Shown: one piece after another, positions 8,884-17,599 of the stretch | How positions within the stretch are numbered: position 1 is the stretch's first letter | Layout: every line of letters starts with the position of its first letter | From: Odoribacter splanchnicus DSM 20712 | GTDB lineage: Bacteria > Bacteroidota > Bacteroidia > Bacteroidales > Marinifilaceae | Assembly: GCF_000190535.1 (NCBI RefSeq) | Contig: NC_015160.1 | Span: forward strand, 3,968,001-4,032,000 | DNA length: 64,000 nt | Direction: 5' to 3' | Translations under genes and position numbers: made by a program | The notes under the pieces: generated by a model | Told to the model about the DNA's origin: nothing | Seen by the model: only the letters and a program-made list of their open reading frames with translations | Database searches by the model: none

Positions 8884-9948
8884 TCATTTTTTATGGCGGA
8901 AAAACTTTTCGAAGCGTTTGATTTTATCTTCGTCTTTGCGGTGACAAATCATCAGGTAGTTGTCTTTTTCAGCAATGATCAGGTTATCGACGCCCTGAAC
9001 GACGACATTTTTTCGGGGAGGAACGTTCACAATACAGTCGTTCGAATCGTTAAGCACCACTTTATCCGAATTGGTGACATTGTTGTGGTCGTCTTTATCA
9101 CAAAGGGCGTGAAAAGCATGCCAGGTACCGACGTCCGACCAGCCGAAATTCCCTTTTAATACATAAACATGTTGTGATTTTTCCATAATACCGACATCGA
9201 TCGATACATTGTGGCATTGCCCGTATACACTCTTGATGAAAGCAGGTTCGGCCGGGGTATTCAGTTTACATTCCGTATTGAAAAGGGCGTGCAGATCGAA
9301 CATATGGGTCTTGAATTCCTGGATGATATCCTGAACACTCCAGATAAAAATACCTGCATTCCACAAAAACTCATCGGAATCGAAAAACATATTGGCCAGT
9401 TCTTGGTTGGGCTTTTCGGTGAAAGTCTTGACCTGTGATATTTTTTGTGTATTGTCTTTCGATTTCACCTGAATGTATCCGTATTCTGTCTCGGCACGTG
9501 TAGGAGTGATGCCGATCGTGAGCAGTCCCTTTTGTTTCTCGATAAAAGATAACCCCTCCTGGATGTCGTTCAAATAAGCCTGATCGTTGCTGATAAAATG
9601 GTCGGAAGGGATAGTGACGATATACGCATCCGGATTCAGACCTTTGATTTTATAAGCGGCATAAGCGATACAAGGGGCGGTGTTTCTGACATAAGGTTCC
9701 TTCAATATATTGGAATCCGGTATTTCCGGGAGTTGTCTTTTGATGATATCTTCATATTCTTCTCCGGTGATGATAAAAATACGATGATTGGGGAAAATCT
9801 GGGAAATACGTTCGTAAGTTTGACGGATAAAGCTCTTTCCACAGTGCAGGATATCAGAAAATTGTTTGGGACAACGGCGGTTACTTACCGGCCAGAAACG
9901 GTTTCCGATACCCCCGGCCATAATTAAGCAGTAGGAATTTGGATTCAT
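8884..9948 (-). CDS. manC: Mannose-1-phosphate guanylyltransferase
   Basis: The enzyme makes GDP-mannose from mannose-1-phosphate and GTP, feeding GDP-fucose and mannose-containing surface glycans. The 354-residue protein opens with the nucleotidyltransferase signature LIMAGGIGNRFWPVS and the PKQF motif, followed by sugar-nucleotide motifs (PSDHFI, FTEKP, WNAGIFIWS, GWSDVGTW). It is the single-domain form without a fused phosphomannose isomerase. I chose the ATG at 9948; an upstream in-frame ATG at 10005 would put 19 unrelated residues before the conserved N-terminus. A TATATTTG box lies upstream on the same strand. Confidence 0.93.
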   Translation of the reverse strand: MNPNSYCLIMAGGIGNRFWPVSNRRCPKQFSDILHCGKSFIRQTYERISQIFPNHRIFIITGEEYEDIIKRQLPEIPDSNILKEPYVRNTAPCIAYAAYKIKGLNPDAYIVTIPSDHFISNDQAYLNDIQEGLSFIEKQKGLLTIGITPTRAETEYGYIQVKSKDNTQKISQVKTFTEKPNQELANMFFDSDEFLWNAGIFIWSVQDIIQEFKTHMFDLHALFNTECKLNTPAEPAFIKSVYGQCHNVSIDVGIMEKSQHVYVLKGNFGWSDVGTWHAFHALCDKDDHNNVTNSDKVVLNDSNDCIVNVPPRKNVVVQGVDNLIIAEKDNYLMICHRKDEDKIKRFEKFFRHKK

Positions 9949-10002
9949 TCGTAGTTGTATATTTAAAGTTCCTCTTTTTAAAATAGCTTTCAAATAATAT
10001 AC

Positions 10003-10010
10003 CAAATATA
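10003..10010 (-). promoter_or_regulatory. -7 promoter box for manC
   Basis: The minus strand reads TATATTTG here, matching TAnnTTTG, 55 bases before the chosen manC ATG. This supports the start at 9948, because the longer alternative would begin almost on the promoter. Confidence 0.6.
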
Positions 10011-10179
10011 CTACTTTTTTCAGAATCCTGAAATTATTCCGCCGATTCCCCTTTGAGATAGCTTTTATTCCCTGCCGCAGTACCGGATTTGAGCCGATTT
10101 AGGAACTTTATGAGAGTAGGAACGCGTAAATCCATGAATAATTTATATTTTTACCTTGTTTTTCTTAACCGACAGGAAT

Positions 10180-10917
10180 ATGAAGTTTTTATATAAGCTG
10201 GGTAGCTATCTTATTTTTATTAGAAAAGCCTTTTCCCGTCCGGAAAAAAGAAGTGTCTATACTAAAGAAGTAATAGTTGAATTTGAAAAGTTAGGCTTGA
10301 ATTCAATTGTCTTAGTAGTGATTATTTCTTTTTTTATCGGAGCGGTGCTGACTTTGCAGACTGCTTATAATATGCAGAGTCCATTATTGCCCCGGTATTT
10401 GATCGGTTACCTGACCCGGGAAACGATGTTGCTGGAATTTTCATCGACGATCGTCAGCTTGATTTTAGCCGGTAAAATCGGTAGTAATATCGCTTCCGAG
10501 ATCGGGAGTATGAGGATTACCGAGCAGATAGAAGCTTTGGAAACCATGGGAGTCAATTCGGTTTCTTATTTGGTGGGACCGAAGATCTTGGCTTCTCTGG
10601 TGATTAATCCGATCCTTTATATCTTCAGTGTTTTTATCGGTATTTTAGGGGGAATCATTTCCGGATTGATCAGTGGAGTTGTCAATTTTGAAGATTTTGT
10701 TTATGGCCTTCATTTTTCCTTCAATCCTTACTATGTGACCTATTCGATCGTAAAGACCTTGTTCTTTGCTTTTATATTTACCTCAATCCCTGCTTTTTAT
10801 GGATATTACGTCCAGGGGGGAGCCCGGGAAGTCGGTAAAGCCGGGACGAAAGCTGTGGTCGATAGTAGTATCGCTATATTGACCGCTAACCTGGTATTAA
10901 CTCAAATTATGCTGTAA
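10180..10917 (+). CDS. mlaE: MlaE-family ABC transporter permease
   Basis: The permease works with MlaF to move phospholipid between inner and outer membranes and maintain outer-membrane asymmetry. The 245-residue protein has about five hydrophobic segments and the conserved MlaE core (AGKIGSNIASEIGSMRITEQ followed by IEALETMGVNS) at about residues 105-135. ATG at 10180 is preferred over an in-frame TTG at 10156. The stop TAA shares one base with the mlaF ATG, so the pair is translationally coupled. An MlaD-type substrate-binding gene is not adjacent in this window. Confidence 0.92.
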   Translation: MKFLYKLGSYLIFIRKAFSRPEKRSVYTKEVIVEFEKLGLNSIVLVVIISFFIGAVLTLQTAYNMQSPLLPRYLIGYLTRETMLLEFSSTIVSLILAGKIGSNIASEIGSMRITEQIEALETMGVNSVSYLVGPKILASLVINPILYIFSVFIGILGGIISGLISGVVNFEDFVYGLHFSFNPYYVTYSIVKTLFFAFIFTSIPAFYGYYVQGGAREVGKAGTKAVVDSSIAILTANLVLTQIML

Positions 10918-11669
10918 TGATACGTGTTGAAGCTTTGGGTAAATCTTTCGATAATAAGAAGGTATTATCGGACATCGATATCACTTTCGAAGCCGGTAAA
11001 GTGAATCTGATCATCGGGAAAAGTGGGTCCGGTAAAACGGTCTTGCTGAAATCCCTGATCGGCTTGCATTCGGTTACGACCGGTCATATTTATTACGGTG
11101 ACCGCGATTTGACGACGATGAATTCCAAACAACTCAAATCTTTGCGGGAAGAAATCGGAGTGGTGTTTCAGGGAGGGGCTTTGTTCGATTCACAAACGGT
11201 ATTGGAAAATGTGATGTTTCCCCTCAACCTGTTTTCCGATCTTTCCTACGAGGAGAAAAGAGAACGGGCACTCTTTTGCCTGCATCGGGTGGAACTGAAT
11301 AAAGCCGAAGATCTGTATCCCTCGGAGATCAGTGGAGGTATGAAAAAACGGGTGGCTATCGCCCGGGCTATTGTTCTGCAGCCGAAATTTTTGTTCTGTG
11401 ACGAACCTAACTCGGGTTTGGACCCTTTGACTTCTATCGTTATCGATAATTTGATCAGCGAGCTTACCCATGAATATAATATGACGACGGTCGTCAATAC
11501 ACACGATATGAATTCTGTTTTCGAAATCGGGGAAAAAATCGTGTTTATTCACGAAGGACGCAAGGAATGGGAAGGTTCGAAAGAGCAAATTGCACATACG
11601 GATAATCCGTATCTGAATGAATTTATTTTTTCTTCTCAGTTGTTTAAGCTTATAAAAAAAGATTTATGA
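10917..11669 (+). CDS. mlaF: MlaF-family ABC transporter ATP-binding protein
   Basis: The 250-residue ATPase powers the MlaE permease. Walker A GKSGSGKT is at residues 34-41, the Q-loop in VVFQGG near 85, the ABC signature ISGGMKKR near 139, Walker B FLFCDEP near 160, and the H-loop in NTHD. The SGGMKKR form of the signature is characteristic of the MlaF subfamily. It overlaps mlaE by one base and the next gene by four (ATGA), making a compact operon. Confidence 0.93.
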   Translation: MIRVEALGKSFDNKKVLSDIDITFEAGKVNLIIGKSGSGKTVLLKSLIGLHSVTTGHIYYGDRDLTTMNSKQLKSLREEIGVVFQGGALFDSQTVLENVMFPLNLFSDLSYEEKRERALFCLHRVELNKAEDLYPSEISGGMKKRVAIARAIVLQPKFLFCDEPNSGLDPLTSIVIDNLISELTHEYNMTTVVNTHDMNSVFEIGEKIVFIHEGRKEWEGSKEQIAHTDNPYLNEFIFSSQLFKLIKKDL

Positions 11670-12508
11670 TATCATTTATCCGGAAAGGAATACTAATCAT
11701 CATGGCGTGTGTGGGGGGAATCATTGGAGGTTGTGAATCTAAAAAGGTACCTTTGAATAAAGAGCAGTTCACAAACCTGCTGATCGATTTGCATAAAGTC
11801 GACGGAACCTTGTCGGTGTACCGGGGAATAGGGCAGGGATACAATGAACTGAAAAATTATGAATATTACAACGATGTATTCCGGAAATACCATATCGACA
11901 AAGCGGAATTCGACTCTTGTTTATATTATTATTCGGCTCAGACGGTCCTGTTTTCGAAGATGTATGACGTGGTTATCGATAGTATACACCGGCAACTGAC
12001 AGCTATTGAAAAGGTGCTCAATGAGTTGAAGTCGAAAGATTCTGTCAACTATTTCCCGTTGGTGGATACCTTAAAATTGGATAGTGTTTTCACGATAACC
12101 GTCGATAGTATTGTTCCGGGATTATATAAATTCGGAACGACGATTCATTTCGATTCTCTCCAGAATACCCAAAACCGGCGGATTCGCTCGTATTTTCTTT
12201 CTGCCGACGGTAACGATACTTTACGGGTGAGAGATCTGGTGGTCGATTTCGATACGTTAAAACGTAGTTACAATTGGTCGCAATATGCCGATTCGGTGTA
12301 TAACCGGCTGGTGATTACTTTCCTGGATACGATGCCTCCGGCAAAATATATCAAACCGGTGAAAGGTAAAAAAACTCCTCCTGCTAAAAAGGAAAAATTG
12401 GTAAAATTGGACGAAATGGGAGGGGAAGCCTGGGGTACTTATCTTTATCGGCCTTATGTTTCCCGGGAAACGGAGAAAAGGCTGAAACAAAGTTTGCGAA
12501 GACGATAA
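11666..12508 (+). CDS. DUF4296-type lipoprotein in the mla operon
   Basis: The 280-residue protein has a lipoprotein signal (MISFIRK, hydrophobic core, lipobox IGGC at about 25) and an N-terminal region resembling DUF4296: a conserved helical block (FTNLLIDLHKVDGTLSVYR, then EYYNDVFRKYHIDKAEFDSC). The C-terminal part ends in a Lys/Pro-rich stretch (about 235-255) and an Arg-rich tail. The four-base overlap with mlaF suggests it is made together with the lipid transporter; a role in envelope lipid traffic is inferred from position. The molecular function is unknown. Confidence 0.72.
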   Translation: MISFIRKGILIIMACVGGIIGGCESKKVPLNKEQFTNLLIDLHKVDGTLSVYRGIGQGYNELKNYEYYNDVFRKYHIDKAEFDSCLYYYSAQTVLFSKMYDVVIDSIHRQLTAIEKVLNELKSKDSVNYFPLVDTLKLDSVFTITVDSIVPGLYKFGTTIHFDSLQNTQNRRIRSYFLSADGNDTLRVRDLVVDFDTLKRSYNWSQYADSVYNRLVITFLDTMPPAKYIKPVKGKKTPPAKKEKLVKLDEMGGEAWGTYLYRPYVSRETEKRLKQSLRRR

Positions 12509-12518
12509 ATACCGTTTG

Positions 12519-12851
12519 ATGAGAAAGATTGCTGCTAATTATATCTGTTTGCCGGGATTTCCATTGGTGAAGAATGGATATGTGATTCTTGAACAAGGAC
12601 GGGTGAAAGATGTGGTCGATACAGGAGGACGAATTCGTGAAATACAAGGGTTGGAGTTTTATGGTGGATTGATTGTGGCGGCTTATGTGGCGGCTTATCA
12701 GGGAAGACTCGAAGAAGGAGATTTGCTTTTACCCTGGTTGGACGAGATCTATCGTCGGGGAGGAAAAGAGTATCAGGGAGTGGGAATTTGGGAAGGTGCC
12801 GATTTATTGAAGCTAACCTGGACAAACAAGACGAAATTTCGTTTATTATAA
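12519..12851 (+). CDS. Small protein resembling the two ends of an amidohydrolase
   Basis: This 110-residue protein starts at an ATG ten bases after the previous stop, so it is probably the last gene of the mla operon. Its first 50 residues (MRKIAANYI, then KNGYVILEQGRVKDVVDTGG, GLEFYGGLIV) look like the beta-sandwich start of Bacteroidetes amidohydrolases. The last 20 (GIWEGADLLKLTWTNKTKFR) look like their C-terminal strand. The metal-binding TIM-barrel in between is absent, so it cannot be such an enzyme. Whether it is a reduced paralogue or an independent small protein is unclear; the frame is intact. The similarity is from memory of the family. Confidence 0.55.
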   Translation: MRKIAANYICLPGFPLVKNGYVILEQGRVKDVVDTGGRIREIQGLEFYGGLIVAAYVAAYQGRLEEGDLLLPWLDEIYRRGGKEYQGVGIWEGADLLKLTWTNKTKFRLL

Positions 12852-12896
12852 ATGAGGGGCCGAAAGTCGGTTTCCGGACTTTTGGTTCCCCCCATT
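12851..12896. terminator. Convergent terminator hairpin
   Basis: GGGG-CCGAAAGTC pairs with GACTTTTGG-..-CCCC (with a G-T wobble) across a short loop, located exactly between the ends of the convergent genes 12519-12851 and 12926-14452. Confidence 0.55.
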
Positions 12897-12925
12897 CATC
12901 GGTTAAAATCAGTGAGAAAATTATT

Positions 12926-14452
12926 TCATTTCACTATCTCCAACAGTCCGTTTTTCATGACAGTGGTATAGTTTTTCTTATATCCCTGGAAAGGAATACA
13001 GGAATGAATGATATTATTTCTTATTTTATTACTTCCCTGGATGACCAGGGTATCTCCTTCAGGAATCCGGATAGTGACCTCTACTTCCTGCCCTTTCCAA
13101 TGAGGGGGTTGTATTTTGAAATAATTGTCCAGGGTCAGTTCGTTTCCATTTTGTTCCCAATGGTATCGGATGGTATTCAATGGCCTGAAATGATCCGGGG
13201 TACGGATACCTCTGATTTTTTTCTGAATCGTCAGGGAAGGCCGGGAAAAAGTACTTGGAGTCGCACGGATAAAAGTTTTGAGATAGATTTCTTTGGGAGG
13301 AATACTGTCGAATGCCAGTATATTTGCAAAATATCTGTTCGTATGGATGATGTTACTATTCTCGCTGACCTGAGGCAGATCATCGATCTTCAGCAGGTAT
13401 TTATGCGAGGTCGTGTCGGTAGTGATAAAAGGATGTCCCTCCGTTTCTTCTGTGACATCACTATAGCTCAGACTTTGCTGTATCGTGATGATGATACCTG
13501 CGAATCCGGCAAGAAACCAGCAACCGATTGCCGTTAGAAGGAAAATCTTATTCCAGTTGAACTGGAATAGATAACGGGCCGAGATATAGATGATCAGTAA
13601 TAAAGGGATATTCAGGGTGAGTAAAAGGATGATTTTCAAAGTCAGTAATAGCTCTGACGATATGGAGCTGCATAGAATATGATAAATGCTGAAATTTGTA
13701 ACGCTTTCGGGATACAGCAGACACCAGAAAACCAGGATAAACAGAAAGGTTCCTGCCAGCAATCCCACGACAGACAACACACTGAACACGATCTTAAGGC
13801 ATTTCCTTAAAATAGTGTTCAGTTTCTGAAAACAGGTTTTAGCACCGTTTTCTATTCCGGTGAAGAATTTTTGGATACCGGAGTTTTTTTTTAGATCATC
13901 ATAGGTATCCCGGATATTTTTCTCGATATTGGAAACATTGATTTTTTCTCCTTTCATTTCCATTTTTTGCCTGGCGGTCACAGCTGCAGGTGTGGCGATC
14001 CAAAGGATAATATAAACTAGGATCGTTACTCCGTAGAAAAACGCTAACAAGACAAAAGCAATTCTTATCCATACCACCGAAATATCGAAATAAGCTGCTA
14101 TTCCTGAAGCTACGCCCCCCAGAACAGATTCGTCGGTATCCCGGTATAGTTTCCGTTTTATCGGTTCTGTGCTCTTGTCCGTATCTTCGTCGATGATTAC
14201 ATCAGGACTACCCATGATCCGAATGATTTGGTCGATATCTTCCATGGTAACCACTTGTTTGTATCCTTTACCGAGCGCTTCTTTCAGTAATTCGGCGATC
14301 CGGCTTTCGATATCGGCCATGATTTCCCGGCCGTCTTCTTCTTTCAGATAATGACTTTCCAGGGTGTCTATGTAAGATTGGAGTTTCAGACAAGCATCGT
14401 CGTCGATACAAAATACCTGACCGTTGAGATTGATGTTGTATGTTTTTTTCAT
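12926..14452 (-). CDS. PspC-domain membrane protein
   Basis: This 508-residue protein has an N-terminal cytoplasmic region (1-90) with an Asp/Glu-rich helical segment, then a PspC domain at about 95-155 (KLYRDTDESVLGGVASGIAA, continuing into a hydrophobic helix). Three or four further membrane helices lie at about 235-350, followed by a large extracytoplasmic C-terminal part. PspC proteins act in envelope-stress responses. It is eight bases downstream of a padR gene on the same strand, an arrangement seen widely in Bacteroidetes, so PadR probably controls it. The ATG at 14452 gives the conserved MKKTYNINLNG start; a longer in-frame form from 14518 would overlap padR. Confidence 0.85.
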   Translation of the reverse strand: MKKTYNINLNGQVFCIDDDACLKLQSYIDTLESHYLKEEDGREIMADIESRIAELLKEALGKGYKQVVTMEDIDQIIRIMGSPDVIIDEDTDKSTEPIKRKLYRDTDESVLGGVASGIAAYFDISVVWIRIAFVLLAFFYGVTILVYIILWIATPAAVTARQKMEMKGEKINVSNIEKNIRDTYDDLKKNSGIQKFFTGIENGAKTCFQKLNTILRKCLKIVFSVLSVVGLLAGTFLFILVFWCLLYPESVTNFSIYHILCSSISSELLLTLKIILLLTLNIPLLLIIYISARYLFQFNWNKIFLLTAIGCWFLAGFAGIIITIQQSLSYSDVTEETEGHPFITTDTTSHKYLLKIDDLPQVSENSNIIHTNRYFANILAFDSIPPKEIYLKTFIRATPSTFSRPSLTIQKKIRGIRTPDHFRPLNTIRYHWEQNGNELTLDNYFKIQPPHWKGQEVEVTIRIPEGDTLVIQGSNKIRNNIIHSCIPFQGYKKNYTTVMKNGLLEIVK

Positions 14453-14460
14453 GATGTTTG

Positions 14461-14799
14461 TTATTGAGGTGTATGTGGTGCTTTTAGGATTTCGATAGCT
14501 GTCGTCAGTTCTTCCCACGAAGTTTCCAGGGCTTGCAGGAATTGACGTCCTTGTTCGGTGATGTTGTAATATTTCCGGGGAGGGCCCTGTGTCGATTCTT
14601 CCCAGCGATAGGCCAGCAATCCGGTGTTCTTTAATCGGGTGAGCAGAGGATAAACGGTACCTTCTACCACCAGCATTTTCGAAGCTCTCAGCTTATTGAT
14701 AATGTCCTGGACGTAGGCGTCGTTTCGGGCGATGATCAGTAAAATGCAGTACTCGAGTATCCCCTTCCGCATTTGAGCCTGTGTGTTTTCTATGTTCAT
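14461..14799 (-). CDS. PadR-family transcriptional regulator
   Basis: This 112-residue winged-helix protein has the PadR signature (RKGILEYCILLIIARND near the start, then EGTVYPLLTRLKNTGLLAYR, then GPPRKYYNITEQG). It probably represses itself and the following pspC gene. The ATG at 14799 matches the usual PadR start; an ATG ten codons upstream (14829) is less likely because it falls on the TATATTTG promoter box at 14827-14834. There is no C-terminal long helix beyond the minimal s-PadR form. Confidence 0.9.
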   Translation of the reverse strand: MNIENTQAQMRKGILEYCILLIIARNDAYVQDIINKLRASKMLVVEGTVYPLLTRLKNTGLLAYRWEESTQGPPRKYYNITEQGRQFLQALETSWEELTTAIEILKAPHTPQ

Positions 14800-14826
14800 A
14801 AGCGCCTCTTCTTTGGTTTTACGGAA

Positions 14827-14869
14827 CAAATATATGGATTAATATAGTATTATGCAATACATAGTACTA
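14827..14869 (-). promoter_or_regulatory. padR promoter with candidate PadR operator
   Basis: Minus strand TATATTTG (14827-14834) is a -7 box 28 bases before the padR ATG. Immediately upstream, 14845-14869 is a dyad-like block, TAGTAT and GTACTA around a 13-base centre that itself holds GTATT/AATAC. Position over the -33 region suggests an autoregulatory operator; this is inference. Confidence 0.45.
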
Positions 14870-15036
14870 AAATTTTTATAAATATTTGTTTGGGATAGTA
14901 CCTTACAAAGATTAGGGCGTTTTTGAGTATAAACCGTTTGAAAAAATTTGAATTGCCAGAGTGACGATAAAAACGTTTCCGTAAAAATTATTCCGCTAAA
15001 AATCGGTACTTTCGGGAGAAAGTCGGGATAATAAAT

Positions 15037-15044
15037 TAACTTTG
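15037..15044 (+). promoter_or_regulatory. -7 promoter box for gpmI
   Basis: TAACTTTG matches TAnnTTTG, 52 bases before the gpmI ATG, in the divergent padR-gpmI spacer (14835-15095), which otherwise shows no gene. Confidence 0.6.
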
Positions 15045-15095
15045 TAAACAAATGATTGTAGTGATTTTAAGCAATAACAATAAATAAAAACAGAT

Positions 15096-16616
15096 ATGAA
15101 TAAAGTATTATTGATGATTTTAGACGGTTGGGGAATCGGGAAGCATGATAAGACGGATGCTATTTTTAATACCCCGACTCCTTTTATGAATTCATTGTCG
15201 GAAAAATATCCGCATGCTCAATTACTGACTTGTGGAGAAAATGTCGGTTTGCCGGATGGCCAGATGGGTAATTCTGAAGTCGGCCATTTGAATATCGGTG
15301 CCGGACGGGTGGTGAATCAGGATTTGGTACGGATCAACAAAGCGTGCCGGGATAATTCGATTATGCAGAATCCCGAGATTGTGAAGGCTTTTACTTATGC
15401 CCGTGACAATAAAAAACAAGTACATTTTATGGGCTTGGTATCGGATGGTGGAGTACATAGCTCTTTGGAGCATCTGAAGAAACTATGTGATGTATCTAAA
15501 GAATTTGGAATAGCCAAAACTTTTGTTCACTGTTTTATGGATGGCCGGGATACCGATCCGAAAAGCGGACTGGGATTCATAAGAGAATTGAAGGCTCATA
15601 TGGACAAATCGACCGGACGGATCGCTTCTGTCATCGGTCGTTATTATGCTATGGATCGGGATAATCGTTGGGAGCGTGTAAAGGAAGCCTATGATTTGAT
15701 TGTGAATGGAATCGGTACTCCTACGCAGCATGTGGAGGTAAGTATCCAACAGTCTTATGACGAAGGGATTACCGACGAATTTATCAAACCGATCGTACAT
15801 GTCGGAAGCGACCGTCGGCCTGTGGGTGTGATCGAACCGGGTGATATGGTGATTTTCTTCAACTACCGTAACGACCGCGCCAAAGAATTGACTATTGCTT
15901 TGACCCAACGGGATATCCCCGAACAGCAGATGAAGAAAATGCCTTTGTATTATTGTTGTATGACTCCTTACGACGCTACTTTTGAAGGTCTGCATATTCT
16001 GTTTAATAAAGAGAATGTAGAGAATACCTTGGGAGAGGTGATCAGTAAGGCCGGTTTGAAACAGTTGCGGATTGCCGAGACAGAGAAATATGCTCATGTG
16101 ACCTTCTTCTTTAACGGAGGACGTGAAGCGCAGTTTGAAGGTGAAAGCCGGATTTTGGTGCCTTCGCCGAAAGTGGCTACCTATGATTTACAACCCGAGA
16201 TGTCGGCTCCTGAAGTGGCGGAAAAATTAGTAGAACAATTGAATGCTAAATCAGCTGATTTTGTCTGCCTGAATTTCGCTAACGGAGATATGGTGGGACA
16301 TACCGGTGTGTATGCAGCGATCCAAAAGGCAGTAGCAACGGTCGACCGTTGCGTCGAAAAGGTTGTGACTGCCGCTCAGGCCAATGGTTACGATGTATTG
16401 ATTATTGCCGATCACGGAAATGCCGACAATGCTGTCAATCCCGACGGTACTCCGAATACGGCTCATTCGCTGAATCCGGTGCCTTGCATTTGGGTGACCG
16501 ACGAAAAGGGAAAGGCTTTGAATAACGGTGTTTTGGCTGATGTCGCTCCAACCATCCTGCAGATTATGGGAATTGCCCAGCCTGCAGAAATGACCGGAAA
16601 AAGCTTGATAAAATAA
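15096..16616 (+). CDS. gpmI: 2,3-bisphosphoglycerate-independent phosphoglycerate mutase
   Basis: The enzyme interconverts 3- and 2-phosphoglycerate in glycolysis and needs two Mn2+ ions. At 506 residues it has family length. Metal ligand Asp10 lies in MILDGWG, and the catalytic Ser60 in [17 protein letters not shown]. The C-terminal metal site shows as [10 protein letters not shown] and [10 protein letters not shown], and the substrate site as [10 protein letters not shown] and [11 protein letters not shown]. It stands alone with its own promoter box and a palindromic terminator after it. Confidence 0.97.
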   Translation: MNKVLLMILDGWGIGKHDKTDAIFNTPTPFMNSLSEKYPHAQLLTCGENVGLPDGQMGNSEVGHLNIGAGRVVNQDLVRINKACRDNSIMQNPEIVKAFTYARDNKKQVHFMGLVSDGGVHSSLEHLKKLCDVSKEFGIAKTFVHCFMDGRDTDPKSGLGFIRELKAHMDKSTGRIASVIGRYYAMDRDNRWERVKEAYDLIVNGIGTPTQHVEVSIQQSYDEGITDEFIKPIVHVGSDRRPVGVIEPGDMVIFFNYRNDRAKELTIALTQRDIPEQQMKKMPLYYCCMTPYDATFEGLHILFNKENVENTLGEVISKAGLKQLRIAETEKYAHVTFFFNGGREAQFEGESRILVPSPKVATYDLQPEMSAPEVAEKLVEQLNAKSADFVCLNFANGDMVGHTGVYAAIQKAVATVDRCVEKVVTAAQANGYDVLIIADHGNADNAVNPDGTPNTAHSLNPVPCIWVTDEKGKALNNGVLADVAPTILQIMGIAQPAEMTGKSLIK

Positions 16617-16632
16617 CAGGAATAAATGATTT

Positions 16633-16670
16633 ATAAAGTCTGTCAAGTTTGTAAACTTTGCAGACTTTAT
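16633..16670. terminator. Palindromic terminator after gpmI
   Basis: ATAAAGTCTG (16633-16642) pairs with CAGACTTTAT (16661-16670); an inner AAGTTT/AAACTT pair extends the stem to a two-base loop with one mismatch. There is no strong T-tract. Confidence 0.5.
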
Positions 16671-16711
16671 GAATATGATAAACAAAACCATATAGTTGTC
16701 GGTTTTCGACT

Positions 16712-17302
16712 ATGATACAGATAGAGGATACAATCGTAAGTTTCGATATTTTTGTAAAAAAGTTTTGTTGTGATTTAGCGCAGTGCAGGGGAATTTGTTG
16801 TGTCGAAGGAGATTCGGGGGCCCCTTTGGAAGAGGATGAGCCGGTGCGGATCGAGACGAACTATGAAAATATCCGGGCTTATATGAAACCCGAAGGGATT
16901 GCAGCTGTTAAGGAACAAGGTTTCTCGGTGATCGATCAGGATGGGGATTTGGTGACCCCATTGATTCAAGGGGGAGAATGTGCTTATGCCATAGAAGAAA
17001 AAGGAAGTTGTTGGTGTGCGATCGAAAAAGCCTGGTCTGAAGGGAAGTGTGATTTTCGTAAACCGATTTCTTGTCATTTATATCCGATCCGGGTGACAAA
17101 ATACGAAGGATTTGAAGCGCTGAATTACAACCGTTGGGATATTTGCGGATGTGCCCGGCTAAAAGGTGAGCAAGCAGGTATGCCGTTGTATCGTTTTTTA
17201 AAACAGGCTTTGATCGCTCGGTATGGTGAAGAATGGTACGAGCAGTTGGAGTATGCCGCCCGTGAGATTGAAGCTGGAAATATAGAAATCCCTCCTCGGT
17301 AA
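16712..17302 (+). CDS. DUF3109 cysteine-rich protein
   Basis: This 196-residue protein matches the DUF3109 pattern: an early Cys cluster (CCDLAQCRGICC, residues about 19-30), then GGECAYA, SCWCAIE, CDFRKPISCHLYPIR and CGCARL. The spaced Cys/His set resembles zinc- or iron-sulfur-binding YkgJ-like proteins. No function is established. It has no signal peptide, so it is likely cytoplasmic. It sits alone between gpmI and tRNA-His. Confidence 0.8.
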   Translation: MIQIEDTIVSFDIFVKKFCCDLAQCRGICCVEGDSGAPLEEDEPVRIETNYENIRAYMKPEGIAAVKEQGFSVIDQDGDLVTPLIQGGECAYAIEEKGSCWCAIEKAWSEGKCDFRKPISCHLYPIRVTKYEGFEALNYNRWDICGCARLKGEQAGMPLYRFLKQALIARYGEEWYEQLEYAAREIEAGNIEIPPR

Positions 17303-17399
17303 ATACTTGAATGCAAGTTTATTGTTTTGGATGGAACGACTAAAACTGAATTTTAGACATTTTTTTTGGTATTTTGTTTGCAGAATAACAGATTCTCCT

Positions 17400-17407
17400 T
17401 ATCTTTG
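17400..17407 (+). promoter_or_regulatory. -7 promoter box for tRNA-His
   Basis: TATCTTTG, 19 bases upstream of the tRNA; TTTG at about 17376-17380 is a plausible -33 element. Confidence 0.65.
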
Positions 17408-17425
17408 CAAGCGCAAAAGCAAAAT

Positions 17426-17501
17426 GGTGGATGTAGCTCAGTCGGTTAGAGCGTCGGATTGTGGTTCCGAAGGTCGTCGGTTCGAGCCCGATCTTCCACC
17501 C
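17426..17501 (+). tRNA. tRNA-His (anticodon GTG)
   Basis: A cloverleaf can be drawn: acceptor GTGGATG/CTTCCAC with the extra 5' G typical of tRNA-His pairing with C73, D-arm GCTC..GAGC, anticodon stem CGGA/TCCG around a loop with GTG, and a T-arm with TTCGAGC. CCA is not encoded. Confidence 0.93.
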
Positions 17502-17504
17502 TTT

Positions 17505-17545
17505 AACCACAAAGCAGTTATTCGAAAGATAACTGCTTTGTGGTT
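17505..17545 (+). terminator. Intrinsic terminator after tRNA-His
   Basis: A perfect 17-bp stem (17505-17521 with 17529-17545) and seven-base loop directly follows the tRNA and ends in T residues. Confidence 0.75.
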
Positions 17546-17599
17546 TTCAGCTTATCCGGATTAAGGAACTCCGAACAACGTGTAGAAAAGGTTAATGAC

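Noticed and set aside
12788..13537. 249-codon open frame on the + strand
   Set aside because: It is antisense to the PspC-domain gene, whose domains, start and partner gene are clear; the + frame has no recognisable family.
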